From Archivesica marissinica (Eukaryota > Mollusca > Bivalvia > Venerida > Vesicomyidae), in NCBI GenBank assembly GCA_014843695.1, contig CM026403.1, forward strand, positions 7,000,978-7,064,977: a DNA stretch of 64,000 nucleotides. The letters are read 5' to 3'. Positions 12,263 to 23,680 of this stretch are shown here, one piece after another. Numbering within the stretch: position 1 is the stretch's first letter; every line of letters begins with the position of its first letter. Below the pieces are notes generated by a model. That model saw nothing but the letters and a program-made list of their open reading frames with translations. It was not told the DNA's origin and did no database searches. The position numbers and the translations under genes were made by a program.

Positions 12263-13435
12263 CACATTTTATAATGACGTACGTTCCGTGATATGAAAAA
12301 TGTCTACAACATTATGTCATAACACACCGCAGTACTATGCTCTTCAATGGGAAAAAACACATCGTGGCTAATTAGAAAAGTTGGCATAGATGTTTCCCCG
12401 TTGCAAGATTGTGAGCAGATCACAACAGCTGCTGTCTTATCTCACCAAAGAAATATAAAGTATAGCTACTGAGTGAATTACCCAAACACATTTCAAGAGC
12501 ATTAACGTACCGAGTTACAAAATTCAAATGTATTGGGGAGGGGAGTAGCACCTCACAGGGGTGTAGCTTGGCTGGAATTGATGTGTAGGCCAACTTAAAA
12601 ATTAAGACGGGAGGGAGGTCCAGGGTTCGTCCCCAGGTAAGCTATTTATAGTGTATATAATTTAATCCTGGCCTCCCGATTTTTGTTACAGATGCGACAT
12701 TTTTATTTTTTCGATTTTTCGGGGAACAGTTTAGGCCACGGCCTATAGGAAGCTACGCCAATGCCTCTCCACTTTTAAATTGTGTATACGGCTTCTGTTG
12801 TGTTCTAATTTCATTGGGTGTTCTTTTATTGACATGTTCGTAGTATTTTCATAAGGAAAAGTGTATTTAATGAAAATTGCCATTGATTTACAGAAATTGT
12901 ATTCCTACAAGTAACCTTCATTCTGTTGTTATTTTGGTGTGATATTTGACAGTACCCGGAAGTAAGCACAATTAATTCTTAGAAAATGCAAGTACCCGGA
13001 AATAAGCACAATTAATTCTTAGAAAATGCAAGACCCTAGTTTTAAAAAAAAGATATTTGGCAATTGAAATGCTTCTCTAAGAGATAGGGTAAGTATTTTA
13101 AATTTAAAATAAGGCTTATTATGGGGGACAACAATTTTGTTGATTTCATCATAGTCAAATAATGGATTATGAATTACGCCCTTTACACTTCAACAAGGGC
13201 AATAGACAATGTGATAAGCGAGCGCTGGGTAGAACATAATGTTGTGTGTTTCAACATTTCAATACTTCTAAAAGTTGTCTTTTGCATTTTTGGTATGCAT
13301 TAATGTTATATTAACTATACAACAAGGTAACCACCATGGGGTGGGGGAGGAGGTACACAGTGGTGACAAAAAGAAATGTATGTACTTTGTTACAGCACTA
13401 GACACTCCCTAATTCGCACTGCATAGAAACATCTT
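12263..13435. other. SLC44 intron; 2 x 40-bp direct repeat
   Basis: Mostly unique sequence. A 40-bp segment starting GTACCCGGAAGTAAGCACAA is repeated once in tandem at about 12952-13031. At about 12560-12766 there are weak inverted ends (GGTGTAGCTT / AAGCTACGCC) that could mark a decayed transposable element. Confidence 0.5.
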
Positions 13436-13439
13436 GCTT

Positions 13440-13570
13440 CATATGTCTCCACGGCGGCGTGATTAAGGCATCCGAGGCACCTGCCTATGGTGCGGGATAT
13501 CGAAGGTTCGGCACTGGATAAGGGATCCTTCTGATAAGGTCCACTGATAAACTGAACTGTAAGGATTTGG
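13440..13570 (+). mobile_element. Decayed tRNA-derived SINE, family 2
   Basis: Resembles the family 2 head (GATTAAGGCATC, CGAAGGTTCG) and body (CTGATAAGGTCC) but with many changes. Confidence 0.5.
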
Positions 13571-13583
13571 GAAATTAAACGAA

Positions 13584-13878
13584 TGTTCACAAGAAGTGCC
13601 AAAAACAGTCAGAAATGGTTCACAAGAAGTGCCAAATCAGTCAGAAATGGTTCACAAGAAGTGCCAAAACAGTCAGAAATGGTTCACAAGAAGTGCCAAA
13701 AACAGTTAGAAATGGTTCACAAGAAATGACAAAACAGTCAGAAATGGTTCACAAGAAATGCCAAAAACAGTCAGAAATGGTTCACAAGAAGTGCCAAAAA
13801 CAGTCAGAAATGGTTCACAAGAAATGACAAAACAGTCAGAAATGGTTCACAAGAAATGCCAAAAACAGTCAGAAATGA
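13584..13878. repeat. 32/33-bp minisatellite, about 9 copies
   Basis: Unit GTTCACAAGAAGTGCCAAAA then CAGTCAGAAATG, with A-run length variation giving 32 or 33 bp. The open frame through it is an artefact. It ends about 110 bp before SLC44 exon d. Confidence 0.93.
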
Positions 13879-13986
13879 ACGATCCTTAAATAAAATATAT
13901 ATCTCTGGATACTGCCAACCTATCTATATATACCTTACTATAGACAGAATACGAATATTTATTTTACAAATGTTTTTTTTTATCAG

Positions 13987-14159
13987 AAAATTGTGTCTGA
14001 CCTGAAGAATTCGATGGATGAGATAGGCTATCTGTCGGCACTGTCTGTTGTCATCGCTTGGCTGGTGCTCATCTTAATGGAATTCCTGGCCACTATCATC
14101 ATCTGGATGTTTATTATTGCAGTGATGATACTTTCTATGGCACTTACGGCTTACAGTTG
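13987..14159 (+). CDS. SLC44: SLC44 choline-transporter-like protein, exon d
   Basis: 173-nt internal exon: acceptor TTTTTTATCAG, donor TTG|GTAAGT. Reads KIVSDLKNSMDEIGYLSALS and then two closely spaced hydrophobic stretches (VVIAWLVLILMEFLATI and IIWMFIIAVMILSMALT) ending AYSW. This matches the SLC44 arrangement of a short amphipathic lead (xVxDLxxSW in relatives) followed by membrane spans 2 and 3. Phase 0 in, phase 2 out. With exons a-c the recovered coding segment is about 218 residues of a protein usually 650-700 long. No following exon is found on this strand in the next 25 kb. Confidence 0.85.
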
Positions 14160-14189
14160 GTAAGTGTATATTGGTTGTCTATAATGAGG

Positions 14190-14432
14190 CTGTCCGATTA
14201 GCGCAGTGGTTACAGCGCTCGCTTCTCACCAATGCAACCCGGGTTCCATACTCGGACCGGGAAATATGTGATATGGTACGGTGGTCGCCAGATTGGACAG
14301 GTGGGTATTCTCCGGGTACTCCGGTTTCCTCCCACACGAATGACCACATTAACGCTTTCATCCGCACCAACGAGAGTGGTTAATATAAGTTGTTAGAACT
14401 TGCTTCCCTATAGTTGTAAAATAAATAGTTGA
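14190..14432 (+). mobile_element. tRNA-derived SINE, family 1 (near full length)
   Basis: Box A TAGCGCAGTGG; box B region altered (GGGTTCCATAC). The full body ends in AGTGGTTAATATAAGTTG and TTGTAAAATAAATAG. It lies 30 bp after the SLC44 exon d donor. Confidence 0.8.
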
Positions 14433-15037
14433 TAAAAAAGTTTATAATGTGCTGTACATTTTTCTATGTATTCGAGTAATTTTAAAATTTTCGTCTTTAA
14501 TGAAACCTCTGGCGAAATCAATATTTCGATCAGCTTGATTTCGCTCAGATATAATGGTTTGTAGTTTACATTTCCTGACGAATACAAGTGTACAAGGGTG
14601 CGAATTAAATGTTTCTGTGGGGGGGGGGGGGTCCACTGGCAAATTCATAGTACAACACTGTGCTACCGTGAACAGGAACACTCTATATCCGATTGTTTGC
14701 ATGCTGCCAACATAATGTATAACTTAGTGCTATATTTCTACAAGAACATACATTGTACAACATATGTCTTTAATTGCTCCATTGCTGAGTTATGACTTTA
14801 ATTGATTGACTTTATTGTTGACTATTTATAGACGTGGTTCGTCGGAGAGCAGGCAGCTCACATTTGTGCCACGAAACCATCTCATAAAAAATGTTCGAAA
14901 TTCAGTTTTAAATTAATCTTCTATTAATTTCCAATTATAACCTTCACAGTGAGAGTAAATACAGTATGCATATCTTGTTCATTATATTACTTCTTGTGAT
15001 AACAGCATAGCATACATACACGGCAGGTGCACTATAT
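14433..15037. other. Intergenic/intronic, AT-rich; 3' flank of receptor gene A
   Basis: No gene seen. A short poly-G run near 14620. On the minus strand an AATAAA lies at 14811-14816, about 220 nt beyond the stop of gene A, a candidate poly(A) signal. Confidence 0.5.
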
Positions 15038-15952
15038 CTAAGCATCGAATCTTGCTTGTGCCGAGTACATGACCATGCCAAGTGTAATAGACACATAATA
15101 TAATATAGAGAAAAGCAAACATAACCTGTCCAAACCTGCGGAAACGTTACGCCATGTAATATTACAATCCGACATAGAGGCTTCTATTTCTGGAATATTA
15201 ACAATGTGTCCGGTCTGATTGTCGTCTACATTATGTGTGTTGTATTTTTTTCTTTGTTCACAACACGTCAGCATTTTGGAAATCATTATAAACGCAGACG
15301 ACATTTTAATCGAAGAATCAGTGTAAAAGACGCGCATGTTAAATATAACGCACATCATGACCAACACGCTTCCGATAAATAATGACACAAGAAAATAACA
15401 GAGCAATGACATTGGAGCAGACGTTTTTGGTATGTTATCACCTACCAACGTCATAAAAACAGCAAATGAGAGTAGAATCGTTATCGTATACGAGATTCGC
15501 TCACCGCTCTCAATAGGTATTGCAAATGCAAGGCAATCTAAAATGCTCAGAAACAAAAGTGGTAATATGACATTTACGACAAAAAATTCTGATCGTCTAA
15601 TAAATGTTATATCAAATTGCACAAACGAGATACCATTGCTTGTGTATGTCTCCGTAGATGTGGGTCCTAGCTTCCACCCCCCGTGTTCTTGGTATAATAG
15701 TGTCTTTATGTGGTCATCTGGTGCAAATAATCTGATTTCGCTAGCCAGGTATGACCATGCTGTAAACGCTATCCAACACGACTGCTTGTCGAACGGATAG
15801 TTGTATACATCGTATGCACACCTTGACTGGAAGACGTCACCCGGATGCCATATCATTGTTCCGTTGTACAAAACACGTAAGATGGCATCGTCTGCGTTGA
15901 GACGGCTGATTTCTCTTGCTGGATTGCCCAATAGTACCGGCGGTTTCCATAT
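15038..15952 (-). CDS. Cys-loop receptor subunit (nAChR-like) gene A, exon 2
   Basis: Second and last exon; acceptor TTGTTCTCAG, 305 codons with stop. Begins IWKPPVLLGNPARE, the loop-A region, in phase 0 after exon 1. Protein residues 153-167 form the Cys-loop CAYDVYNYPFDKQSC (13 residues between cysteines). Four hydrophobic spans follow: M1 about 230-250, M2 about 260-280 (GERISYTITILLSFAVF), M3 about 289-311 and M4 about 384-405, with a short M3-M4 loop. The Glu before M2 (SGER) is the position that favours cations in nicotinic receptors. There is no vicinal CC in loop C and no WxPD in loop A, so canonical acetylcholine binding as a principal face is unlikely. Likely a plasma-membrane pentamer subunit; ligand unknown. 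Whole protein about 412 aa. Confidence 0.88.
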   Translation of the reverse strand: MWKPPVLLGNPAREISRLNADDAILRVLYNGTMIWHPGDVFQSRCAYDVYNYPFDKQSCWIAFTAWSYLASEIRLFAPDDHIKTLLYQEHGGWKLGPTSTETYTSNGISFVQFDITFIRRSEFFVVNVILPLLFLSILDCLAFAIPIESGERISYTITILLSFAVFMTLVGDNIPKTSAPMSLLCYFLVSLFIGSVLVMMCVIFNMRVFYTDSSIKMSSAFIMISKMLTCCEQRKKYNTHNVDDNQTGHIVNIPEIEASMSDCNITWRNVSAGLDRLCLLFSILYYVSITLGMVMYSAQARFDA

Positions 15953-16079
15953 CTGAGAACAAGAAATACTTATTACGTTTCCGAAATTCCAACATAATGA
16001 CTACATAGCCACAATTTATATCGGTCGACTAATGAGCCACCGCTGTATTAAGACTGTCGAACTATCTCATGCATACATA

Positions 16080-16321
16080 CCGTCTACGTAACATAGTGGT
16101 TAAGGTATCAGCCTATGTGGGAGCTCGATGGTCCGGAACCTCGTCTGTGGTTCCTACTGATATGGCCGGTTGGTGAGCCGCCAGCTAGTTAAATAATTGT
16201 TAATGATTGCCGTTTAACCTTGCGCATGACCTACAAAGATCGGTTTCGGGAAGTAGTGCTGTTCACGAGGCATCACTGGCTACTCTTTCCATATAGGTGA
16301 CAGTATAATAAGAGATATGTT
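16080..16321 (+). mobile_element. Decayed SINE, family 2, in the intron of gene A
   Basis: Head with GTGGTTAAGG, then GATATGGCCGGTTGGT and GGTGACAGTATAATAA as in the copy at 6991. An almost identical copy sits at the same place in gene B (19452-19695), so it predates the duplication. Confidence 0.65.
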
Positions 16322-16582
16322 GCTTACTTACAGGCTAACATTCTTATTTACGTATCGTCTTTTTTATTCTTGTTCACGGAAGCTCCCATTTCTATGATGT
16401 TTTCAGGCATGGTTGTTTACACCAACACACACTAAATATGTCGATACAAGTACATCAATTTGTTTTTTCTGGGACGGGGAAAATAAATTTTAAAAAATAC
16501 CCCCAAAAAAACTTTGTTTTTTCTGCATTCTTTCATCGCAGCATTTCTAGTAATTACATTTTGCGTAAAAAGGAAGATTTAC

Positions 16583-16906
16583 CTTTGATGACGGTAACAG
16601 TATATTTCCAATTCCATTCAGCAGTGGATTCCACGTCAATCGTTCATCAACCCATACCAGTGTTAAAAATCCTACTGTGTTCAGTTCGCCCTCAATTTCG
16701 TCAATTTTATTCAGTGACGTCAAATGGAATGTCACTGCTATATTCAACGGTGTTGAACAATCGAGGCATGGTCTAATATCTGGATTGTAGTCGTCCGAAG
16801 TAAGTGTCCGGAACAACGTATTTGTACCGTTGCTAATCGTGGCTGATGACGGAACTAGAACCAACGAACACAATAATACTCCCGTCAATACTCCTAGATT
16901 ATCCAT
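16583..16906 (-). CDS. Cys-loop receptor subunit (nAChR-like) gene A, exon 1
   Basis: First coding exon: 108 codons, start ATG at 16906, donor AAG|GTAAAT, phase 0. Residues 1-23 (MDNLGVLTGVLLCSLVLVPS...) look like a signal peptide. The remainder is the N-terminal ligand-binding region, with the hallmark TLVWVDERLTWNP (W-x-D-x-R-L-x-W-x-P of nicotinic subunits) near the end. An unusual CLDC pair (residues about 47-50) lies before the first beta strands. The intron to exon 2 is 630 bp and holds a SINE. The same exon recurs with one residue change in gene B and eight or fewer in gene C, always 324 nt. Confidence 0.87.
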
Positions 16907-18406
16907 GTCTTATGTACCCGGATGAAGCACATTCTTTCAGTAATAATTATTCAATGACGTATGTGCTGAACACTAAAATTTGAATAACCATTGTTAATAG
17001 GAACATAATTATATCAATCTAAAAGATAATGTTCTCAGTTGTTATTGAGGAAAACATGTCTATCATAACAAATACTGATCGTCTGCGTCTAATCTCATCA
17101 AATACACTTGTGTGAATTTCCCAAATGAATGGTATTTTATACACACTAGCCAATTCTCGGACTGACGGTTTTACGGAATTAGTTCGGCGCATAATTATAT
17201 TATATTATGATAGAACAATGCCGCTGTATGAATAAAGTTAATATGTGACATTTACAATCCTAATTAGTGTGTTTGTTAACGACAATTCATGAATTATTCA
17301 CACAAATTATCCCGGTATGCAACCAGCTGAAATACTCTGCTGCAAATATTCATGTTTTATATCGAGCACAAGATGATGATATGTTTTTGATTTGTTATAT
17401 GAAATGATGTACATGTATATGGCATAATTTTCTATTTGAATGATTGAGCTGAGACATATATAAACACGTCGTACTATAGTGTTCTGAAGCCAGTGGAATG
17501 GCGCTCGATGCCAGCCAACGTTCATTATTGTATGTCTACGAGTGACATAGCGCACATTTCTTTATAACCTAACAACATTGAGGTTCTGTATGATATTGCA
17601 CGTGTTGCATACCATAGTATTATGATTGGAACAAGTGCGCTCGATAGTAGATCTCGAGTGGATGATCAATCTGCCGTCAGTGTTGGATACAAGACCGATG
17701 TTCATCATATTATCAAGTGTTGATGAATCAGTCATCTTTTGTTTACGCTTGCATACATTGTGTTTGTTCGAATAGCATCAGATATGCTACCCTACTATCC
17801 CCTGGCTGTGAAAATACCACCATTGTGTATCGCATAAGTGAGCTATACCAGCTGTGTCACTGCAATGCGCATTATTCGCATACATTTACCATTGAACAGA
17901 ACGTGATTTTTTCTTTGTTGGCCCCTAGACATCATCGAAGGCAACATGTGCAGATCGTCTCTGACGATAATTGCCCCTTACAAGTAACCTGTTTTGCATG
18001 TCGGCTCCCATGTAGGAATCTCCGATGACAACACGTACATTTCAGGAGTACTACTTTATGTTGAGCGTGTTTGCAAAACGTGATGGTCGTTATGCTACAT
18101 GTTAGGGAATCGGAATTATGAGGGTTTGACCAACGTCACTTTACAGTTTCCATTAATATACCCATCATTTCTGAGTGTTATTGTATATTCATGCGTACGG
18201 ATAAACGAAAACATAACCGACAATTCAATAATGCCGTATATATCTTGTCTTATTTATATAGGATAATGTTATATTATAGTGTCTTGTGGTATGTAGATAA
18301 TATAAACAGAAGTATTTACATAATACTATAGAAAACCCTCAGCCCAACTGGCCTATTCGTCACGTAAACATTTGATCAAGGTAAGGTAATTACAACTACA
18401 ATGTAT
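16907..18406. other. Intergenic A-B spacer, duplicated at 20285-21615
   Basis: Upstream region of gene A and downstream region of gene B. It is nearly identical to 20285-21615 apart from a segment of about 169 bp (about 17290-17460) missing from the second copy. A 103-codon open frame at 17717-18028 is present in both copies but has no recognisable domain and is probably fortuitous. No separate gene supported. Confidence 0.7.
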
Positions 18407-19325
18407 CTAATCGTCGAGTCTTGCTTTCATTGAGTACACAATCATGCCAAGCGTGATAGCTACATAATATAGTAGAAAAACAACACAACATAGTCTGTCC
18501 AAACCGGAAGCAACGTCCTGCCACGTTATACAAACTGTATTGGATTCCGTATTCACTACTTCTGTTTCTAGAACACTACGTGCCACATGATTGGCATCTC
18601 TCATATCGGAAACTTCATTTTTGTTATAATGTTTTCTTTGATGACAACATTTAAGAATTTTGGAAATCTTTATAAACGCAGACGACATTTTAATCGAAGA
18701 ATCAGTATAATAGACGCGTATGTTGAACATTACGCAAATCATGACCGACACACTTCCGATAAATAGTGACGTCAGAAAATAACAGAGCAATGACATTGGA
18801 GCAGACGTTTTTGGTATGTTATCACCTACCAACGTCATAAAAACAGCAAATGAGAGTAGAATCGTTATCGTATACGAGATTCGCTCACCGCTCTCAATAG
18901 GTATTGCAAATGCAAGGCAATCTAAAATGCTCAGAAACAAAAGTGGTAATATGACATTTACGACAAAAAATTCTGAATGTTATATCAAATTGCACAAACG
19001 AGATACCATTGCTTGTGTATGTCTCCGTAGATGTGGGTCCTAGCTTCCACCCCCCGTGTTCTTGGTATAATAGTGTCTTTATGTGGTCATCTGGTGCAAA
19101 TAATCTGATTTTGCTAGCCAGGTATGACCATGCTGTAAACGCTATCCAACACGACTGCTTGTCGAACGGATAGTTGTATACATCGTATGCACACCTTGAC
19201 TGGAAGACGTCACCCGGATGCCATATCATTGTTCCGTTGTACAAAACACGTAAGATGGCATCGTCTGCGTTGAGACGGCTGATTTCTCTTGCTGGATTGC
19301 CCAATAGTACCGGCGGTTTCCATAT
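18407..19325 (-). pseudogene. Receptor gene B, exon 2: recombinant and frameshifted
   Basis: 919 nt, against 915-936 in the intact relatives. Its 5' part (binding domain and Cys-loop, 18977-19325) matches gene A almost exactly, while its 3' part (M3, M3-M4 loop and M4, to the stop at 18407) matches gene C almost exactly (KCCHQRKHYNKNEV, SGLDRLCCVVF). The switch lies in a stretch, about 18777-18945, where A, B and C are nearly identical. Near 18976, just before M1, 11 bp present in A and C are absent, which shifts the frame and removes the conserved RRSEF. As written the product would lack all four membrane spans. It could be a pseudogene or reflect an assembly error. Confidence 0.85.
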
Positions 19326-19451
19326 CTGAGAACAAGAAATACTTATTACGTTTCCGAAATTCCAACATAATGACTACATAGCCACAATTTATATCGGTCG
19401 ACTAATGAGCCACCGCTGTATTAAGACTGTCGAACTATCTCATGCATACAT

Positions 19452-19695
19452 ACCGTCTACGTAACATAGTGGTTAAGGTATCAGCCTATGTGGGAGCTCG
19501 ATGGTCCGGAACCTCGTCTGTGGTTCCTACTGATATGGCCGGTTGGTGAGCCGCCAGCTAGTTAAATAATTGTTAATGATTGCCGTTTAGCCTTGCGCAT
19601 GACCTACAAAGATCGGTTTCGGGAAGTAGTGCTGTTTGTTCACGAGGCATCACTGGCTACTCTTTCCATATAGGTGACAGTATAATAAGAGATAT
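19452..19695 (+). mobile_element. Decayed SINE, family 2, in the intron of gene B
   Basis: Same element as at 16080-16321, carried by the tandem duplication. Confidence 0.65.
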
Positions 19696-19960
19696 GTTGC
19701 TTACTTACAGGCTAACATTCTTATTTACGTATCGTCTTTTTTATTCTTGTTCACGGAAGCTCCCATTTCTATGATGTTTTCAGGCATGGTTGTTTACACC
19801 AACACACACTAAATATGTCGATACAAGTACATCAATTTGTTTTTTCTGGGACGGGGAAAATAAATTTTAAAAAATACCCAAAAAAAAAACTTTGTTTTTT
19901 CTGCATTCTTTCATCGCAGCATTTCTAGTAATTACATTTTGCGTAAAAAGGAAGATTTAC

Positions 19961-20284
19961 CTTTGATGACGGTAACAGTATATTTCCAATTCCATTCAGC
20001 AGTGGATTCCACGTCAATCGTTCATCAACCCATACCAGTGTTAAAAATCCTACTGTGTTCAGTTCGCCCTCAATTTCGTCAATTTTATTCAGTGACGTCA
20101 AATGGAATGTCACTGCTATATTCAACGGTGTTGAACAATCGAGGCATGGTCTAATATCTGGATTGTAGTCGTCCGAAGTAAGTGTCCGGAACAACGTATT
20201 TGTACCGTTGCTAATCGTGGCTGATGACGGAACTAGAACCAACGAACACAATAATACTCCCGTCAATACTCCTAGAATATCCAT
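19961..20284 (-). pseudogene. Receptor gene B, exon 1 (intact exon of a broken gene)
   Basis: 324 nt, start ATG at 20284, signal peptide MDILGVLTGVLLCSLVLVPS, CLDC pair and WVDERLTWNP as in gene A; only residue 3 differs (Ile for Asn). Donor AAG|GTAAAT intact. The exon itself shows no damage, but the gene's second exon is frameshifted, so the locus is classed as a probable pseudogene. Confidence 0.8.
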
Positions 20285-21615
20285 GTCTTATGTACCCGGA
20301 TGAAGCACATTCTTTCAGTAATAATTATTCAATGACGTATGTGCTGAACACTAAAATTTGAATAACCATTGTTAATAGGAACATAATTATATCAATCTAA
20401 AAGATAATGTTCTCAGTTGTTATTGAGGAAAACATGTCTATCATAACAAATACTGATCGTCTGCGTCTAATCTCATCAAATACACTTGTGTGAATTTCCC
20501 AAATGAATGGTATTTTATACACACTAGCCAATTCTCGGACTGACGGTTTTACGGAATTAGTTCGGCGCATAATTATATTATATTATGATAGAACAATGCC
20601 GCTGTATGAATAAAGTTAATATGTGACATTTACAATCCTAATTAGTGTGTTTGTTAACGACAATTCATGTAAACACGTCGTACTATAGTGTTCTGAAGCC
20701 AGTGGAATGGCGCTCGATGCCAGCCAACGTTCATTATTGTATGTCTACGAGTGACATAGCGCACATTTCTTTATAACCTAACAACATTGAGGTTCTGTAT
20801 GATATTGCACGTGTTGCATACCATAGTATTATGATTGGAACAAGTGCGCTCATTAGTAGATCTCGAGTGGATGATCAATCTGGCGTCAGTGTTGGATACA
20901 AGACCGATGTTCATCATATTATCAAGTGTTGATGAATCAGTCATCTTTTGTTTACGCTTGCATACATTGTGTTTGTTCGAATAGCATCAGATATGCTACC
21001 CTACTATCCCCTGGCTGTGAAAATACCACCATTGTGTATCGCATAAGTGAGCTATACCAGCTGTGTCACTGCAATGCGCATTATTCGCATACATTTTCCA
21101 TTGAACAGAACGTGATTTTTTCTTTGTTGGCCCCTAGACATCATCGAAGGCAACATGTGCAGATCGTCTCTGACGATAATTGCCCCTTACAAGTAACCTG
21201 TTTTGCATGTCGGCTCCCATGTAGGAATCTCCGATGACAACACGTACATTTCAGGAGTACTACTTTATGTTGAGCGTGTTTGCAAAACGTGATGGTCGTT
21301 ATGCTACATGTTAGGGAATCGGAATTATGAGGGTTTGACCAACGTCACTTTACAGTTTCCATTAATATACCCATCATTTCTGAGTGTTATTGTATATTCA
21401 TGCGTACGGATAAACGAAAACATAACCGACAATTCAATAATGCCGTATATATCTTGTCTTATTTATATAGGATAATGTTATATTATAGTGTCTTGTGGTA
21501 TGTAGATAATATAAACAGAAGTATTTACATAATACTATAGAAAACCCTCAGCCCAACTGGCCTATTCGTCACGTAAACATTTGATCAAGGTAAGGTAATT
21601 ACAACTACAATGTAT
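20285..21615. other. Intergenic B-C spacer (duplicate of A-B spacer)
   Basis: Near-identical copy of 16907-18406 with one deletion of about 169 bp. No gene supported; the 103-codon frame at 20926-21237 is the copy of that at 17717. Confidence 0.7.
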
Positions 21616-22545
21616 CTAATCGTCGAGTCTTGCTTTCATTGAGTACACAATCATGCCAAGCGTGATAGCTACATAATATAGTAGAAAAACAACACAACAT
21701 AGTCTGTCCAAACCGGAAGCAACGTCCTGCCACGTTATACAAACTGTATTGGATTCCGTATTCACTACTTCTGTTTCTAGAACACTACGTGCCACATGAT
21801 TGGCATCTCTCGTATCGGAAACTTCATTTTTGTTATAATGTTTTCTTTGATGACAACATTTAAGAATTTTGGAAATCTTTATAAACGCAGACGACATTTT
21901 AATCGAAGAATCAGTATAATAGACGCCTATGTTGAACATTACGCAAATCATGACCAACACACTTCCGATAAATAGTGACGTCAGAAAATAACAGAGCAAT
22001 GACATTGGAGCAGACGTTTTTGGTATGTTATCACCTACCAACGTCATAAAAACAGCAAATGAGAGTAGAATCGTTATCGTATACGAGATTCGCTCACCGC
22101 TCTCAATAGGTATTGCAAATGCAAGGCAATCTAAAATGCTCAGAAACAATAGTGGTAATATGACATTTACGACAAAAAACTCTGATCGTCTGATAAATGT
22201 TATATGAAATTTTACAAGTGAGATATCATTGATTATGTATGTCTCCGTAGATGTGGGTCCTAGCTTCCACCCACCGTGTTCTTGGTACAACAACGTCTTT
22301 ATGTGGTCGTCTCGTGCAACTAATCGGATTTCGCTAGCCAGGTATGACCATGCTGTGAACGCTATCCAACACGACTGCTTGTCGAACGGATAGTTGTATA
22401 CATCGTATGCACACCTTGATTGGAAGACGTCACCCGGATGCCATATCATTGTTCCGTTGTACAAAACACGCAAGAGAGCGCCATCTGCATTGAGACGGCT
22501 GATTTCTCTTGCTGGGTTGCCTAAGAGTATCGGCGGTGTCCATAT
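21616..22545 (-). CDS. Cys-loop receptor subunit (nAChR-like) gene C, exon 2
   Basis: 930 nt, 310 codons with stop, acceptor TTGTTCTCAG. Begins IWTPPILLGNPAREIS; Cys-loop CAYDVYNYPFDKQSC; intact FIRRSEFFVV entry to M1; four membrane spans; SGER before M2. The M3-M4 loop is longer than in gene A (KCCHQRKHYNKNEV, then an acidic stretch) and the C-terminus is KARLDD. No vicinal CC. Compared with A the binding-domain part is clearly diverged (YIINDISLVKFHITF against YTSNGISFVQFDITF), so A and C are older paralogues, while B is a young hybrid of both. Confidence 0.88.
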   Translation of the reverse strand: MWTPPILLGNPAREISRLNADGALLRVLYNGTMIWHPGDVFQSRCAYDVYNYPFDKQSCWIAFTAWSYLASEIRLVARDDHIKTLLYQEHGGWKLGPTSTETYIINDISLVKFHITFIRRSEFFVVNVILPLLFLSILDCLAFAIPIESGERISYTITILLSFAVFMTLVGDNIPKTSAPMSLLCYFLTSLFIGSVLVMICVMFNIGVYYTDSSIKMSSAFIKISKILKCCHQRKHYNKNEVSDTRDANHVARSVLETEVVNTESNTVCITWQDVASGLDRLCCVVFLLYYVAITLGMIVYSMKARLDD

Positions 22546-22657
22546 CTGAGAACAAGAAAAACGGATGTTTCTTACACCTGGAGTACATAATCATCATTGG
22601 ACTGTCGAGATTTCTCATATATGCACTGCTGTTTGATATGCCACATACAAGCCACCC

Positions 22658-22799
22658 TGATGGGGTGGCCAAGTGGCGAGGAAGCTATCCAGCTGGCTTG
22701 CGAAAGGTCGGTGGTTCTACTCAGATGCCAATTCGTGCCTGAATTACTGCTTGGATGGGCACCAGGAGTCTTCTTCAACCAATAATAACTGGAGAGTCG
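22658..22799 (+). mobile_element. tRNA-derived SINE, family 4
   Basis: Box A TGGCCAAGTGG and box B-like GGTGGTTCTACTC, then TTGGATGGGCACC. A minus-strand copy occurs at about 50935-51045. Lies in the intron of gene C. Confidence 0.65.
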
Positions 22800-23094
22800 C
22801 CATATGACCTAAACTGTTTGTCCGACCACCAAAAATAAACACTTACATCGTAAACTACATGTACACATATCTTCTACATATATGATTCTTGTTCACGGAA
22901 GTTCCCATTTCAGACACGTTATGTATTTAACTACCAACATACAATACAAAGTCATATCGAGGGTTGACGCAAGACTGTCGTATCTACAGTTTATACTTGA
23001 CTTACTACCGTCTTGGAGGCAATATGTTTGTCAGTGGTTGAACTTGTACCGTAATACAGTATTAACTGAATACATTGTTACTGTTGAGGCTTTA
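22800..23094. other. Gene C intron, unique sequence
   Basis: No recognised feature. Confidence 0.5.
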
Positions 23095-23680
23095 GCAGGC
23101 GTATTTGAGAGTAACCGAACATGCTCCACTAGCAGGCGTATTTGAGAGTAACCGAACATGCTCCACTAGCAGGCGTATTTGAGAGTAACCGAACATTCTC
23201 CACTAGCAGGCGTATTTGAGAGTAACCGAACATACTTCACTAGCAGGCGTATTTGAGAGCAACTGAACATGCTTCACTAGCAGGCGTATTTGAGAGCAAC
23301 CGAACATGCTTCACTAGCAGGCGTATTTGAGAGTAACCGAACATGCTCCACTAGCAGGCGTATTTGAGAGCAACCGAACATGCTTCACTAGCAGGCGTAT
23401 TTGAGAGCAACCGAACATGCTTCACTAGCAGGCGTATTTGAGAGCAACCAAACATGCTTCACTAGCAGGCGTATTTGAGAGCAAACAAACATGCTTCATT
23501 AGTAGGCGTATTTGAGAGCAACCGAACATGCTTCACTAGCAGTCGTATTTGAGAGCAACCGAACATGCTTCACTCGCAGGCGTATTTGAGATTAACCAAA
23601 CATGCTTCACTTGCAGGCATATTTGAGAGCAACCGAACATGCTTCACTAGCAGGCGTATATGAGAGCAACCGAAAATGCG
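23095..23680. repeat. 37-bp minisatellite in the intron of gene C
   Basis: About 16 copies of GCAGGCGTATTTGAGAG followed by CAACCGAACATGCTTCACTA. Left units carry GAGTAACC and CTCC; right units GAGCAACC and TTC. It is absent from the introns of A and B and accounts for part of the longer C intron (2331 bp against about 630). Confidence 0.95.

Noticed and set aside
15432..15800. Antisense open frames in receptor exon 2 (also at 18816, 22025, 32394)
   Set aside because: Shadows of the real coding sequence on the other strand.
17717..18028. 103-codon frame conserved at 20926-21237
   Set aside because: Conservation is fully explained by the recent block duplication; no domain or start/splice context.
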